A DNA stretch of 21,542 nucleotides from Cochliopodium minus (GCA_024220525.1 JAMYWO010000089.1:100241-121782); one strand, 5' to 3'; counted from the stretch's first letter, positions 10,922 to 21,439 are shown. The notes: generated by a model from the letters alone, not told the origin. Numbers and translations: made by a program.

Positions 10922-11474
10922 AATTTAAAAAAATCTCTTTTGAATAAATAATTAAGTTGTTGATGGATCTATAATCTTGAGAGAATATAAATAGGAAAAA
11001 AAATTTTTTATATATTTTTTATTTTTTTTTATAATTTTAATTTTTGTTTTGGTTGATCAATAAAAAAGATTAAAGAGATAGTTTTCATAGGAAATAGCAA
11101 AGGGATCTATAGGATTTTATTTCAAATTTATTCTCAATTATCTTTTTACAGTTAAAAGATGGCGGCAAAAAATTTGAAAAAAATTTGAGAAATAGATGGG
11201 GAAAAAAGAAAAAAAAAAAAGATATTCTTTGCTTTAGCTAAAAAATTTTGTTTTATATTACAAGATGTAAGAAAGATACATTCATTTATATTAAATGTAA
11301 CTCGTGTATTCTTGTTTTTAAATTTTGCTCATTGTTTGAGTCCAAGATAAAAATAAAATCAATCTTGGGTGTAAAAATAAGCGTCAAAAAAAAAAGTTTA
11401 AATCATAATCTTCTAAAAGAGAAAAGATTAAAAGTTTTTTGAATCAATTTTTTTTTATATTTTTATTTTTGATT
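10922..11474. other. Intergenic region, eIF4E upstream
   Basis: This 553-bp stretch lies between the eIF4E start and the stop of the kinase gene upstream. It is A/T-rich with short less AT-rich islands (around 11157-11170 and 11300-11350). I see no exon with conserved motifs, no tRNA and no clear promoter element. A short unspliced plus-strand open frame at 11248-11442 has biased, low-information composition and no support. Confidence 0.5.
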
Positions 11475-12546
11475 TTATTTGTTGTATTTTTCGATTGATA
11501 ATTTTGAAAGACGTAATAATTCTTGGTTTTGTTGTTCGATATCCAAATTACTGGTATCTAATTCAATAGCATCATCTGCTTTTTTCAAAGGACCAACTTC
11601 TCTTTCTTCATCCTCCTTATCTCTTCTGATAATATCTTTTAAAATTTCTTCAAAAGGGGTATTATCTCCATTTTTCTTATTTTCACTCACTCTTCTATTT
11701 GCTCTCACTTCACCAGATGCAATCATGAAAATTTTGCATTGAGCATTTGGATATACAACAGTACCAATATCTCTACCTTAAAATTTGAAAGAATATTGAG
11801 TTAATTTAAAGAATTAATATATTATTGTAACGTTAACATATTTTTTACCATCCATGACAATTCCTCCATCTTTTCCTAATTCTTGTTGAATTTTTACCAT
11901 CACTTCTCTGACTGTTTATAATTTTTGTTTATTTAAATCTTAAACAAAGAACATTAATCATAATTGATTTACCTCTTGGATTTTTGGCAATTGGTGATAT
12001 GTTTTTGGTAACATTTACTGTTCTGATTTTATCAGAAATATTGATGTCATTTGCAAAAATCAATGTTTTTTCAGTGGATGGAAGAAATTTGATTTTCATA
12101 TTTTTGGCAATTTGAAAAACTTTTTCTTCATCATTTGGATCAATGCTTTCTTCCAAAACTTTCAGAGTTACGGCTCTGATTTTCAAAAATTTAATTATAA
12201 AATATTATTATTTTCAGTATAATAAATTGGAAATGACTTATATTTTACCTATACATGGCACCTTTATTATTTGAATGATAAATTCAATATTCAATTTGTG
12301 GATACTCTCTTTAATATTCTTTACCAGAATCTATATAGATATAATTCAATGTTTTTGCAAGCCATCTTGCAGAAGTAGATCTTTATATTGGAAGAATAAT
12401 TTTATTATTTAGGTTATAAATTCTTCCAAATATAAATTTTACTTTCCACTACCAGCTGGTCCATCTTTATCGAATAATAATTAAACATTTCTCAATTGAT
12501 TTGATTTTTTTTTACCAATGGCAATAGTAATAGCTTTGGTATTCAT
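11475..12546 (-). CDS. cmk: Bacterial-type (d)CMP kinase
   Basis: Cytidylate kinase of the bacterial Cmk family: ATP + (d)CMP to ADP + (d)CDP. Seven exons on the minus strand: 12546-12516, 12464-12443, 12380-12325, 12261-12249, 12175-11973, 11911-11849, 11776-11475. Total 690 nt, 229 residues, stop TAA, all phases matching; family length is about 220-230. The P-loop IAIDGPAGSGKST (Lys18) is assembled from three exons. DSGAMYRA is formed by a 13-nt exon 4. NPRVREVMVKIQQ and the signature DGRDIGTVVYPNA (from residue 129) follow, then ASGEVRANRR and the lid RRDKEDEEREVGPLKKADDA. It lacks an N-terminal targeting extension, so it is probably cytosolic. Most eukaryotes use the shorter UMP/CMP kinase of the adenylate kinase type, so an origin by transfer from bacteria (or an organelle) followed by intron gain is inferred. 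It is divergent from the polymerase gene. Confidence 0.95.
12249..12261 (-). other. 13-nt microexon of the cytidylate kinase gene
   Basis: The sequence GTGCCATGTATAG sits between acceptor ATAAAG and donor GTAAAA on the minus strand. It supplies the GAMYR part of the conserved DSGAMYRA motif, and both neighbouring phases (1 and 2) fit. Confidence 0.9.
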
Positions 12547-12836
12547 AAAAGAAGAAAAGAAATTTTTTTTTGTTTTTTTGTTGAAATAAAAAGGTTTGTT
12601 GATTTTTATCACTTTGAACATTTTTTATTTTAATTCTATATTTAAATGCCCATGAAGCTATGCCACCGAGAAATAAGAATTTTTTTTCACAACTTTTATC
12701 CTATCTTTATTTTTTTTGCTTATATTTTTATTTGAAAATGAGGAAAAAAATTAAATAAAAAATTGAATTTAATTAATTCATTGCTGATCTTTGTTGATCA
12801 ATAGAAATTTGGGTATATTGTTGATTTCCAAAAAGA
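12547..12836. promoter_or_regulatory. Shared divergent intergenic region
   Basis: This 290-bp spacer lies between the divergent starts of the cytidylate kinase (minus) and the polymerase (plus). It is A/T-rich except for a less AT-rich stretch near 12648-12675 that contains GCCCATGAAGC and TGCCACCGAG. No coding or known regulatory element is recognised. Confidence 0.4.
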
Positions 12837-14450
12837 ATGAATGGATCAGAATCTAAAAATTTAATAAAAACACCATCAAAGACAAAATCACCTCCACAAA
12901 AACAATTGATTGCTCCTTCATTTACAAAGAAAATCGCCCCAAATTCGATCCCCAAGAAAATTGAAAAAACTTTCAAAAATAATCAAAAAAATCAACCACC
13001 AAAAACCTATCCATCAAAAATAAATTCTATTCCATCAAAAATTACTCCAAATAATCAAAATACTCCAAATGATGCAATCAATTATAACAATTTCAGCACT
13101 CATATCAACAATGATAAAAATGACAAAAATCTTATGAAAAATTCATCACCAAAAACACCTGAAAAATCGAATTTCAAAACCAACAACAATAATTTACCTC
13201 CAAAAAAATTTTCACCAATAAAATCACCAACAAAAATGAATCCTCCCATAAAACAATCATTCGCATCAAATAAACAAACAAAACAATTAAATTTGATACC
13301 TGGTAAAAACACTTTCAATCAAAATAATTCAATTTTTGTGAATAAATCTCAAAATACAATCAATAAAACAAATATCATCAAAAATGTCAACAATAACATT
13401 AATTTAAATCAAAGTCCAAAAAAGAATTCTCCTTTTCCCAATCCCATCAAAAATAACAACCTCAACAATAATAATTTAAATAATTTAAATAATTTAAATA
13501 ATAACAATAATAAAAATATTAATAATTCAAATAATAATAATTTGATCATCAAAAATACTGTTCCATTTGTAAAGAATGTTAATAAATTGGTTAACAGTGG
13601 AAATAATGTTGGTGTGGTTAAAAGTGTTGGTTTAGAAAATGTTGGTAATAAAGTTTCCAATGTGGTTTCCCCTCAAAAAGAAATTCCTAAACAAATGGAC
13701 ATTCAAAATAAACAAACTGATCAGACCTTTTTTGATAATAATGAAAATGGAAATAATAATTTATTCAATACTCCATTAAATAATAATAAATATAAAAAAA
13801 ACCTCAATAATGTTTCCGTAGATGAGAAACTCACAATAGACATCTCAAGTGAAAAAGAGATTATACCCAGTGTTCTCGTTAATGAATTTGATGAAACTCA
13901 TAATAATCATTTTGAAGATTCCTACGAGAATGAAAAGAAGAAAAAAGAGAAAGAATTCATGAATGATAAAGAACTAACAAATGAGAAATACAAAGAATTA
14001 ATGAATGAAAAACAACTAACAAGTGAAAAACAATTAACAAATGAAAAAGAAATAAAGAGTAAAATAGAAAAAGAAAAAAAGAGTGAAAAAGAAAAAAAGA
14101 GGGAAGAAAATGCATTGAAAATAATGAAACAAAACATTTCTCTTTTACCCAAACACCGTTCCATCCATATTGATCTCCTCTTCTCCCTTCCCTACTTGGA
14201 TCAAATCAAAGGAGAAAGTAATGATAAAGGAGAAGATAAAGAAGGAAACAAAATGAAATGGAAATGGAAATGGAGAGAAGAAATGATTCCTATTTCTCTT
14301 TCTTTTTCTCATTCTCTTCCTTACTCTTCTTTCTACAATTCTTCTCTTCCTCCTCTTCTTTTTCCTCCCAACAATAAAAGTAATTATAAAAATAATGAAA
14401 ATAATAAAAATGATGAAAGTAAAAGTAAAAACAAAAACAGTAACAAAAAC

Positions 14451-14482
<32 letters not shown>

Positions 14483-17400
14483 TAATATAAATAATAATAA
14501 TAATAAAAGTAATTATAAAAATAATAAAAACAATGAAAAGAATGAAAAAGAAAAACTAGAAGAAGAAGAAGAAAAGGAGGAAGAAGATATGTACGAGAAA
14601 TTGGGATTGAAAGGGGAGGTGGGGATATATGAGGGGGTGTTGAAAAGTTTGATGTGGATATATTATTCTCATTTTTCTTCTTCTTCTTTCTCCTCTTTTC
14701 TCCAATCCCACACCATCTATCCCCTCTACATCTCTCTCCCCTCTCCCTTTTATCTCTCTCAAATTCTCCTCTTCAAAAACTCTGATTTTACTAACAATAA
14801 CTTTAATTGCAAATTAAATGAAAAAGATAATTTTAATAACAAAAATAAGAAAGATAGAAAAGGAGAAGAGAATTCAGTTTTGAATTATAAAATTTTCTTG
14901 TTGTTGAAACAAATTAGGGAAATTATGAATTATTTTGGTGATAAAGTTTGTTTTGTTGTTGAAAAGAGAAAATGGATCATCCTTCAACATTTGAGCGAAG
15001 AAGAAAGGAGAGAAGAGGAGAGAGGAGAGAAAAGATTGTGTAAATTGAGATTGAAAAAACCAAAAACTCAATCTTCTTTTTCTTTTTCTGAGAAAAGTTA
15101 TTCTTATCTTTATTCCCCTTTTTCTAATCCCTTTTCTCTTTCTTTTGTCAATCCTCTTCTCCTTTTAAACGAAAATGAAAATGATGAAGGTAAATTTATT
15201 TTTTAAAATTTTATTATTTTTAATTTAATTCTTTTATTTTATTTATTTTTTTATTTTTATATTTATTTTCTTATTTTTTTATTAAATTAATGATTTTATT
15301 TCATTTACAAAGAAGAAATGGGGGGAAGAAAGAGTTACCAAAAGGTAGGGGACAAAAGATTAAGGAGAGGAGGTGGGAGTGAGAGGAGAGAAGACGAAGA
15401 AGAAACAGAGTATAGCACTTATAAGGAGAAAAGTATTGAAGTGTTGGAAACTAAAACTTCATTTTCCAAAAGGATCAAAAGCCAGTTTTTCTCTGAAAAT
15501 TTGGAAAATGAAAATCTGGAAATAATGGACAGCAGCAATCATACCTTCCCCGATACTCTCAACAATAATCCAAGTTTGAATAAAAACATTAATGTTGCTA
15601 GTTCAAGTTCACCACCTGTTCAACCTCCTCTTCTTTCAAACAGGAAAAAAATAGACCTCTATTCTTCTTTTTCTTCTGCATCCAACCCTTCTCATCCTTC
15701 CTTTTCTCCCCATTCCTTTATCAACACTTCTCTTTCCCTTCAAAACAACTCCTTGTCTCTTTCTACTTCACCGAACACTTCACGAATTTCTTTGTCTCCT
15801 TTCAATTCTTTTTCTCCCATCAAAAATTCTCCCAGTATCCTTTATGCGAATAACACAACTAACAACAATGCAAATGTATTGAAAATTGCAAAGGTACCTG
15901 TCACTCCTCAAAGTAAAAATAAGAAAATAGAAAAAATAAACATTTCTTTTTCTACTTCTTCTCCTTTAAATGAAAATAATAACAAAAACTTTGAAGAAAG
16001 GAAAAGAAAGAGGAAAAAAGAAGATGAACATCCCCTTCTTGATTCTTTTCGTAATACCCCTTCGCTCAAAAAACTCAACTCTCTTCATGATGATGATAAA
16101 CTTGATCTCCATTATGAATACAACGATGATTTAGTTAATTTGAATGACAATAATCTTATCAACAAAATGATCATCAGCAATAATGAAAATAATAGCAGTT
16201 CGTACATTGAAATTTGTGATTACAGTCATAATACTGATGAAAAAACAAAAAGCGAACCAGATAAAGTTAATGATCGCCTAAATGAAGATATGAGAGATGA
16301 AAACAATAGAAAAAATGAAGAAATGGAAATAAATGAAGATAACGAAGACATAAATGAAATAGAAGAAAAAGATTACGAAGAGTTTTTATACAAAAAATCA
16401 AACAGCAGTAACTTTGAGAAAATAAACAATGAAGTCCTCCTGAGTAGTGGAAATAGTAGCAGTTTCGACTTTCATTACGCTTCTTCAAACAACAATAACA
16501 CTAATCCCAATCTCAATATCTTTAATAGCTTCAATAACAACAATAACAATTACATTAACTTTGAAAATAATAACAAGAATGAAGATATTGATGAAGTTGA
16601 AGAAATAGAAGATCATAAGGAATATTTTGATCCACTACTTTCAGAATGGGAAGAAAACAGTGAAAATGTTTTGTTATTGAATGAACAAAACCTAAAAGAA
16701 GAAGGTTTATTGATTTACAAGGGCCTTTTCTTGGGAGGATGCAAAGTGGTGAACGTAGGAGAAAAAAAACAAAGGTTTTCACAAATTTTTTATTTTACCA
16801 AAGTTTTTAAAAATATTTTTTTTCATTCAATTTTATTTCAATAAATCTTTTTTAAATCTTTTTATTTCTTTTAATTTCTTTTTCATTTCAGGTTTGAAGA
16901 GTTTTTGGAAAAATGGAGAAAATGCAAGAAATATTCGATTTCAGTTTTAGCAAAAGAAGAGGGAACTGGAGCATATGTCAAGTACATGGACTCTTCTGTT
17001 GACCAGTTTGTCTCCAATTTTTGTGTGATAGAAGCGATGTGTGTGAGTTGGAATGAGAAAGAGATTTATTATTTTTCTTTTTCTTCTTCTTTTTTCCCTT
17101 TTTATTTCCCTTTTATCCAACTTCTCCTTCAAAATGAAAACACTGAGAAAATCGCTTTTTCTTCAAAGTCTCTCCTCAAAATCTTTTTGAATCATGGCAT
17201 CAGAGTTCTTGGAAAAATAAGGGATCCTGGTATCTAAATTTTTTTTCAATTATTTTTTTCTTATTTTTTATTTTTATTCTATTTTTATTATTTTTTTCTT
17301 ATTTTTAATCATTTTTTATTTAATTTTTGTTTTTTAGGAATATTTGCTTGGTTGATGAATACAGATAAAAGAAAAGGAGTGACATTGACTGAATTGTCGA

Positions 17401-19890
17401 AAACTCATCAATTTGAAAAAAAATACAAATTAATTTTGAAAGAAGAAGAGGAAGTAATTGTACATTGCCATCTCAGCTTCCTTTGTATGAACAAGTTTGC
17501 CTCCTTTTTCAAAAACAATAACAATTATAGTTTCGATGTACCCAAAGTCTTTTATGAAATGGAAATGCCTCTTCTGCCTGTTTTAGCATATATAGAATTT
17601 TGTAAAATTAATTTTGAATTAATTTTTTCATTTTATTTTTTATTTTTTATTCATGATTTTGTTTTATTGATAATTTTTTAAATTTTAAATAATTTTTTAA
17701 TTTTAATTTATTTTTTAAATTTTTTTTTCAATTTGAAATCCATTTTTATCAGCTGGGATTGGAATAGATATGAAACTGTTGGAAGAAAAAAAATTAAAAG
17801 TGAAAGAGAAAGCGGATGAAATAAGCGAACAGATAAACGACATGGTTGGAGAAAATGTTGTTCTCAAAAAACCCAAACAAGTTTCCATGCTTCTCTATGA
17901 TAAACTCTCCTTTCCCAAACCCAAACAAAGGTTAACTGCGAAAGGGAACAAACGTAAAAACTATATTGATTATTATTTCTTTAATTTTTAATTAAAATAA
18001 ATTTATTTTTTAAAAATAAAAGCTAATCATCCCACAACAAACAAAAAAACTCTAAAAAGTTTTATTGATAAATTTCCAGGTAAAAAAATTTATTTTTTTT
18101 GTTTTTTTTCTTATTATTTTTGTTTTTTTAATTTTTTTTATTATTTATAATTTTTTTTTTCTTTTTTTTAAAGAATACAAAAATTTGTTGCAAAACATTC
18201 TTGATTGGAGAAAGCTTACCCACATAACAAATGACAAAAAAACAGAAAATGTTCTCCCTGAGCAGTGTCGCTTTGATAAGTTGACTGAAATGGAAAGAGT
18301 TTATCCCACCATCCTCGTCACTTCTGCTGGTAATTTTATTCTTTTTATTTTAAATATCTTTTTTAAATTTAAAATTAAAAATGAAATTAGAAACCGGAAG
18401 GATTGCATGTGAGGTCAATATTAATTAATTTTAGATTTTATATCAATTTTTATTTTTGTTTTTAATATTTCCCTTTTTTAATTAGAATCCAAGTAAAATT
18501 TTTCCAAAACATTTTATTTTTTTAATCACTAAAATTTTTTTTTTTAATTAAAAAGACTTACAAAGTGTTACAAAAACATTTCAAGTGCAAGGACTTGTAA
18601 ACCAAATTATTCAAACAATTTTATTTTAATTTTTTTTTCTAATTAATAATTAGAGTGTGAACATGAGAAATTGTTTTATTGCAGCTCCTGGTAAAAAAAT
18701 AAGTCTTTTTTTTTATTTCAAAGGATTAATTCGTTAACAGGATATAAATTGATGGCTTGTGATTATCATCAAATTGAAATAAGAGTTGTGGTAATTTTTT
18801 TATTCAGTTTAATATTTTTTTTTTTTTGTAATTTAAAATATTGACGATATTTTCTTGTAATAAGGCCTATGAAACAAAATCTGAAAAATTAAAGCAAATA
18901 CTAGAGTCAGGAGGAGATCTTTTCATCATACTCGCTTCCAGTTGGAAAAAAAAGCCGCAAAACGAAGTAACAGAAGAGGAAAGGGATCTCATCAAGCAAA
19001 CTGTTTATGGAATTCTTTATGGTTGGTTTTTTTTAAAATCAATTTTATCAATTTAAAAAAATCACAATTTTTTTTAATAATAATTTTATCTGTATTTAAT
19101 TTTATATAATTTTTTTATGAAGGTATGGGTGCTACTGCTTGTGCAGCTCGGTTGGGCATAAAAACAAAAGAAGCACAAAATATGATTGATCAGTTTTTTC
19201 AAACCTTTCCTGAAATAAATGGTAAGAAACTTGTTTTAAACGATTCTTTCAACTTCAGTTTTTTTTTATTTGGTTTTTTATTTAAAGATTGGATGGAAGA
19301 AATTAAGAAGAAAACATTTGAAAGGAGAAGAGTAGAATCCTGTCTTGGTAGAAGCAGACCCATCGAAATAGACAGTGAAAACAAGTAATAACATCCATTT
19401 TTACCTTTTTTTACCTATAATAACAACTTTTTTTTTGGAAATAATTTATTTAGTTGGAAAAGAAAATGTGTGAATACAGTTACACAAGGGACAGGTGCGG
19501 ATATTCTCAAAAATGCAATGGTCAGAATTTACAACCGTTTTGTAAAACAAAATTTAATCAGTAAAATTATTCTTCCTATACATGACGAGTTGTTATTTGA
19601 GGTGTTTGGTAATTTGTTTTTTTTTGATTTTAAAATTTTTTGATTATTTATTTTTTATTTTATAAGAACAAGAATTGGATGAAGTTAGAGAACTTGTAAA
19701 ATATGAAATGGAAAGGGCTTATAAAGATGAAGTCATGTTGAGTATCACCTGTGAAGAAGGTATGTTTTTTACTATTTTCTTTTTTACTTTTGCTCAATCA
19801 TTTCCAAAAGGCTATTCTTGGGGAGACTTGAAGGAAAAAAAAGAGGAGAATTTAGATTATATTGACAATCAAAATGATCCAGAAGATTAG
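12837..19890 (+). CDS. Family A DNA polymerase, Pol theta/nu type, with a large low-complexity N-terminus
   Basis: Predicted nuclear repair polymerase. Exons: 12837-15189, 15313-16774, 16892-17229, 17338-17601, 17753-17953, 18023-18079, 18174-18329, 18391-18413, 18486-18492, 18556-18596, 18654-18690, 18741-18790, 18865-19021, 19123-19221, 19288-19384, 19454-19608, 19667-19759, 19811-19890. Total 5670 nt, 1889 residues, stop TAG; phase closes throughout. Residues 1-1250 are Asn/Ser/Lys/Glu-rich with poly-Asn and no helicase motifs. Then FEEFLEKWRKCKKYSISVLA and CVSWNEKEIYYFS match the inactive exonuclease-like domain of POLQ. Polymerase motifs: EMPLLPVLAYIE, TGRIACENPNLQ, SVNMRNCF, motif A CDYHQIEIR (Asp1654), O-helix RDLIKQTVYGILYGMGA (Arg1703, Lys1707, Tyr1711), VTQGTGADIL, motif C IHDELLFEV (Asp1825), and YSWGDLK at the end. 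A helicase-less layout recalls POLN. Motif A has His where Ser is usual. Confidence 0.93.
14450..14515 (+). repeat. AAT/AAC triplet run encoding poly-Asn
   Basis: A near-pure AAT run within exon 1 of the polymerase gene encodes an uninterrupted poly-asparagine tract broken only by Ile. Similar shorter Asn-rich tracts lie at 13450-13550 and 16490-16580. Confidence 0.85.
18486..18492 (+). other. 7-nt microexon of the polymerase gene
   Basis: AATCCAA lies between acceptor TTAATTAG and donor GTAAAATT. It joins GAG (end of exon 8) and AC TTA CAA (exon 10) to give GRIACENPNLQ, which is the conserved TGR...PNLQ motif of family A polymerases. Without it the motif and the frame are lost. Confidence 0.85.
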
Positions 19891-20076
19891 TTTTTTTTTT
19901 GTTTGTAAATTAAATTTGTATTTTATCTTTTATTTTCATTCTTAATTTTATTCAGTAAAACTTTTTCCAATTTTAAGATCAAAAGTAAATAAATTTACCT
20001 TTCTAATTGTAAATCCAAGGATAAAAAGTAATTAAAAATTTGAAAATTATTAGAAGAATTGAGAATTATAAAAAAA

Positions 20077-20230
20077 ATGAATAGTGCAAATAATTTGAGA
20101 ATAAAAACTCCTCAAGTTAATCCAAAATCACCCCCTCAAAAACAATTAATTGTTCCTTCATTTACAAAGAAAATCGCCCCAAATTCGATCCCCAAGAAAA
20201 TTGAAAAAACTTTCAAAAATAATCAAAAAA
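20077..20230 (+). pseudogene. Truncated second copy of the polymerase N-terminus
   Basis: The ATG at 20077 opens 51 codons parallel to the start of the polymerase gene: a divergent leader (MNSANNLRIKTPQVNPK), then SPPQKQLIVPSFTKKIAPNS and onward. From 20154 to 20230 it is identical over 77 nt to 12914-12990; just upstream it differs at several positions, including Ala to Val. It stops at the ambiguous base 20231. Either a paralogous gene start whose remainder is missing from the assembly, or a broken duplicate. It is not a continuation of the gene ending at 19890. Confidence 0.7.
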
Positions 20231-20231
20231 N
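20231..20231. other. Ambiguous base at a probable junction
   Basis: The only N in the window. It separates the polymerase-copy coding sequence from a heptamer repeat belonging to the intron of a different, opposite-strand gene. Both flanking genes break off here. Confidence 0.8.
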
Positions 20232-20315
20232 AAAATAAAAAATAAAAAATAAAAAATAAAAAATAAAAAATAAAAAATAAAAAATAAAAAATAAAAAAAA
20301 TAAAAAAATAAAAAT
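20232..20315. repeat. Heptamer tandem repeat (TAAAAAA)n
   Basis: About nine copies of a seven-base unit, with slightly longer A runs at the right end. On the minus strand it lies directly after the donor of exon 2 of the RING gene, so it is intronic there. The array runs into the N. Confidence 0.85.
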
Positions 20316-20317
20316 AC

Positions 20318-20886
20318 CTTTGGGACATGTATCTTCATTTTCCAGGCAATCTTCGCAAAAGTGATGTCCACAATTTAGTTCCACTGGCTTGTAATAAATA
20401 CTGTAACACAATCCACAGAAATAAGGTATTGGCTATTCAAAATAAAATAGATTAATCGAATTTAAATATATAATAAATTATTTATTTTTAGCTGAAAAAT
20501 AAATTATAAAAATATATATTTATTCAAGAATAATGAAAGGATAAATTCTTCCTTATTACAAAATTTTGAAAAATATTTCATTGACTGATAAATAAGGTAT
20601 AATTGAATTATTTTTCCTGAAAATTTAAATATTTTTTTTTTACTTTCGATTTTCCAAATCCATATGGACACGTTGTAATTTCACCATTTGATACAATCTC
20701 TTCATTATTCTCTTTGATTTCATTTCCTTCATAATCTTCTTTTAGATCATCTTTTTCAACTTGTTTCTTCAAATTGTTGTGATCAATTGGACATTGGGAG
20801 ATATTTGTATTATTATTTTGGTTATTTTTGTTGATGTTTTTATGATCAATAGGGCATTTTTTCTCTTCAAAGCTGATTTTCTCCAT
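20318..20886 (-). CDS. RING-finger protein with CP motifs, 5' part (possibly NCA1-like)
   Basis: Two exons on the minus strand, 20886-20644 and 20432-20318, give the first 119 residues; the second ends at donor AAAG|GTATTT and the rest is cut off by the repeat and the N. The N-terminal 80 residues carry two short repeats, KCPIDHKN and QCPIDHNN, in a polar linker, then TCPYGFGKSK. Exon 2 is a RING-HC start: C-x2-C (CGLC), then C-x-H-x2-C-x2-C (NCGHHFCEDC), then TCPK; the final Cys would be in the next exon. RING proteins usually act as E3 ubiquitin ligases. The order of several CP repeats, a CPxG[YF] motif and a RING resembles plant NCA1, a catalase chaperone with RING plus TPR repeats; this is from memory and tentative. 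The TPR part, if any, is not in the window. Confidence 0.75.
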
Positions 20887-21173
20887 TTTTTTTTTTTATT
20901 TTTTTTATTTTTTTTTTTATTATTTTAATCAATAAATTTTAAAGAATAAACGCAATTTCAAAACAAAGATTACTCAAATAATAAACATTTTTTATTTCCT
21001 ATAATTTACTATTTTTATTAACTATTTATTATTATTAATTCATTTTATTTACTATTTATTTTTCATTAATTATTTTATTAATTTTATTTTTATTTTAAAT
21101 AAGGAAATATTTTCTATTTGACATGAAAAATAAAAAATTAAATAATTTAATAAAACAATTTTTAAAAATCCTT
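20887..21173. other. Intergenic, RING gene upstream region
   Basis: This 287-bp A/T-rich spacer lies between the RING gene ATG and the stop of the p24 exon, with T runs immediately before the ATG. Nothing else is recognised. Confidence 0.5.
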
Positions 21174-21381
21174 TCAATCAATAACTTTCTTCATCTTCAA
21201 AAACCTCCTCAAAGAGAAAGTTTGGTACAAACCAGCCAAAACAATGAAAACCAAGGTGATCACACTCCAACCTGCAACACTTTCGAACATCACCTCATTA
21301 AGTTCCCTGCTTATTTTTTCCAAAGCTTCCATTTCTTGTAAACTGTTAAGAATTTGATAAAGCATATCTTTTGCCTTTTCC
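21174..21381 (-). CDS. p24/TMED family cargo receptor, last exon (coiled coil, membrane helix, KKxID tail)
   Basis: Minus-strand exon after acceptor TTTAAAAAG, starting in phase 2 (..|G GAA AAG). It encodes about 68 residues and stops at TGA. A coiled-coil stretch (LYQILNSLQEMEALEKIS, then RELNEVMFES) leads into one membrane helix (core WSVITLVFIVLAGLYQTF) and the short cytoplasmic tail SLRRFLKMKKVID. That tail closely matches the LRRFFKAKKLIE type of TMED10/p24-delta, with a di-lysine for COPI retrieval. It has no signal peptide or GOLD domain of its own. Its starting phase is precisely that left by the exon ending at 459; joined, they give 204 residues, the usual p24 length. It is therefore either the missing last exon of the p24 gene at 459-1065 or the same exon of a paralogue. 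Confidence 0.92.
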
Positions 21382-21439
21382 CTTTTTAAATTAGTTTCAT
21401 TTTAAAATTAATTTTTGGTTCCAATTAAATCAATCAACC

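Noticed and set aside
12773-14762. Several minus-strand open frames across the polymerase exon 1
   Set aside because: They are antisense shadows of Asn- and Lys-rich codons, rich in Phe and Leu.
20232-20315. CRISPR-like or telomeric array
   Set aside because: It is a simple seven-base A-rich microsatellite without spacers and lacks a G-rich strand.
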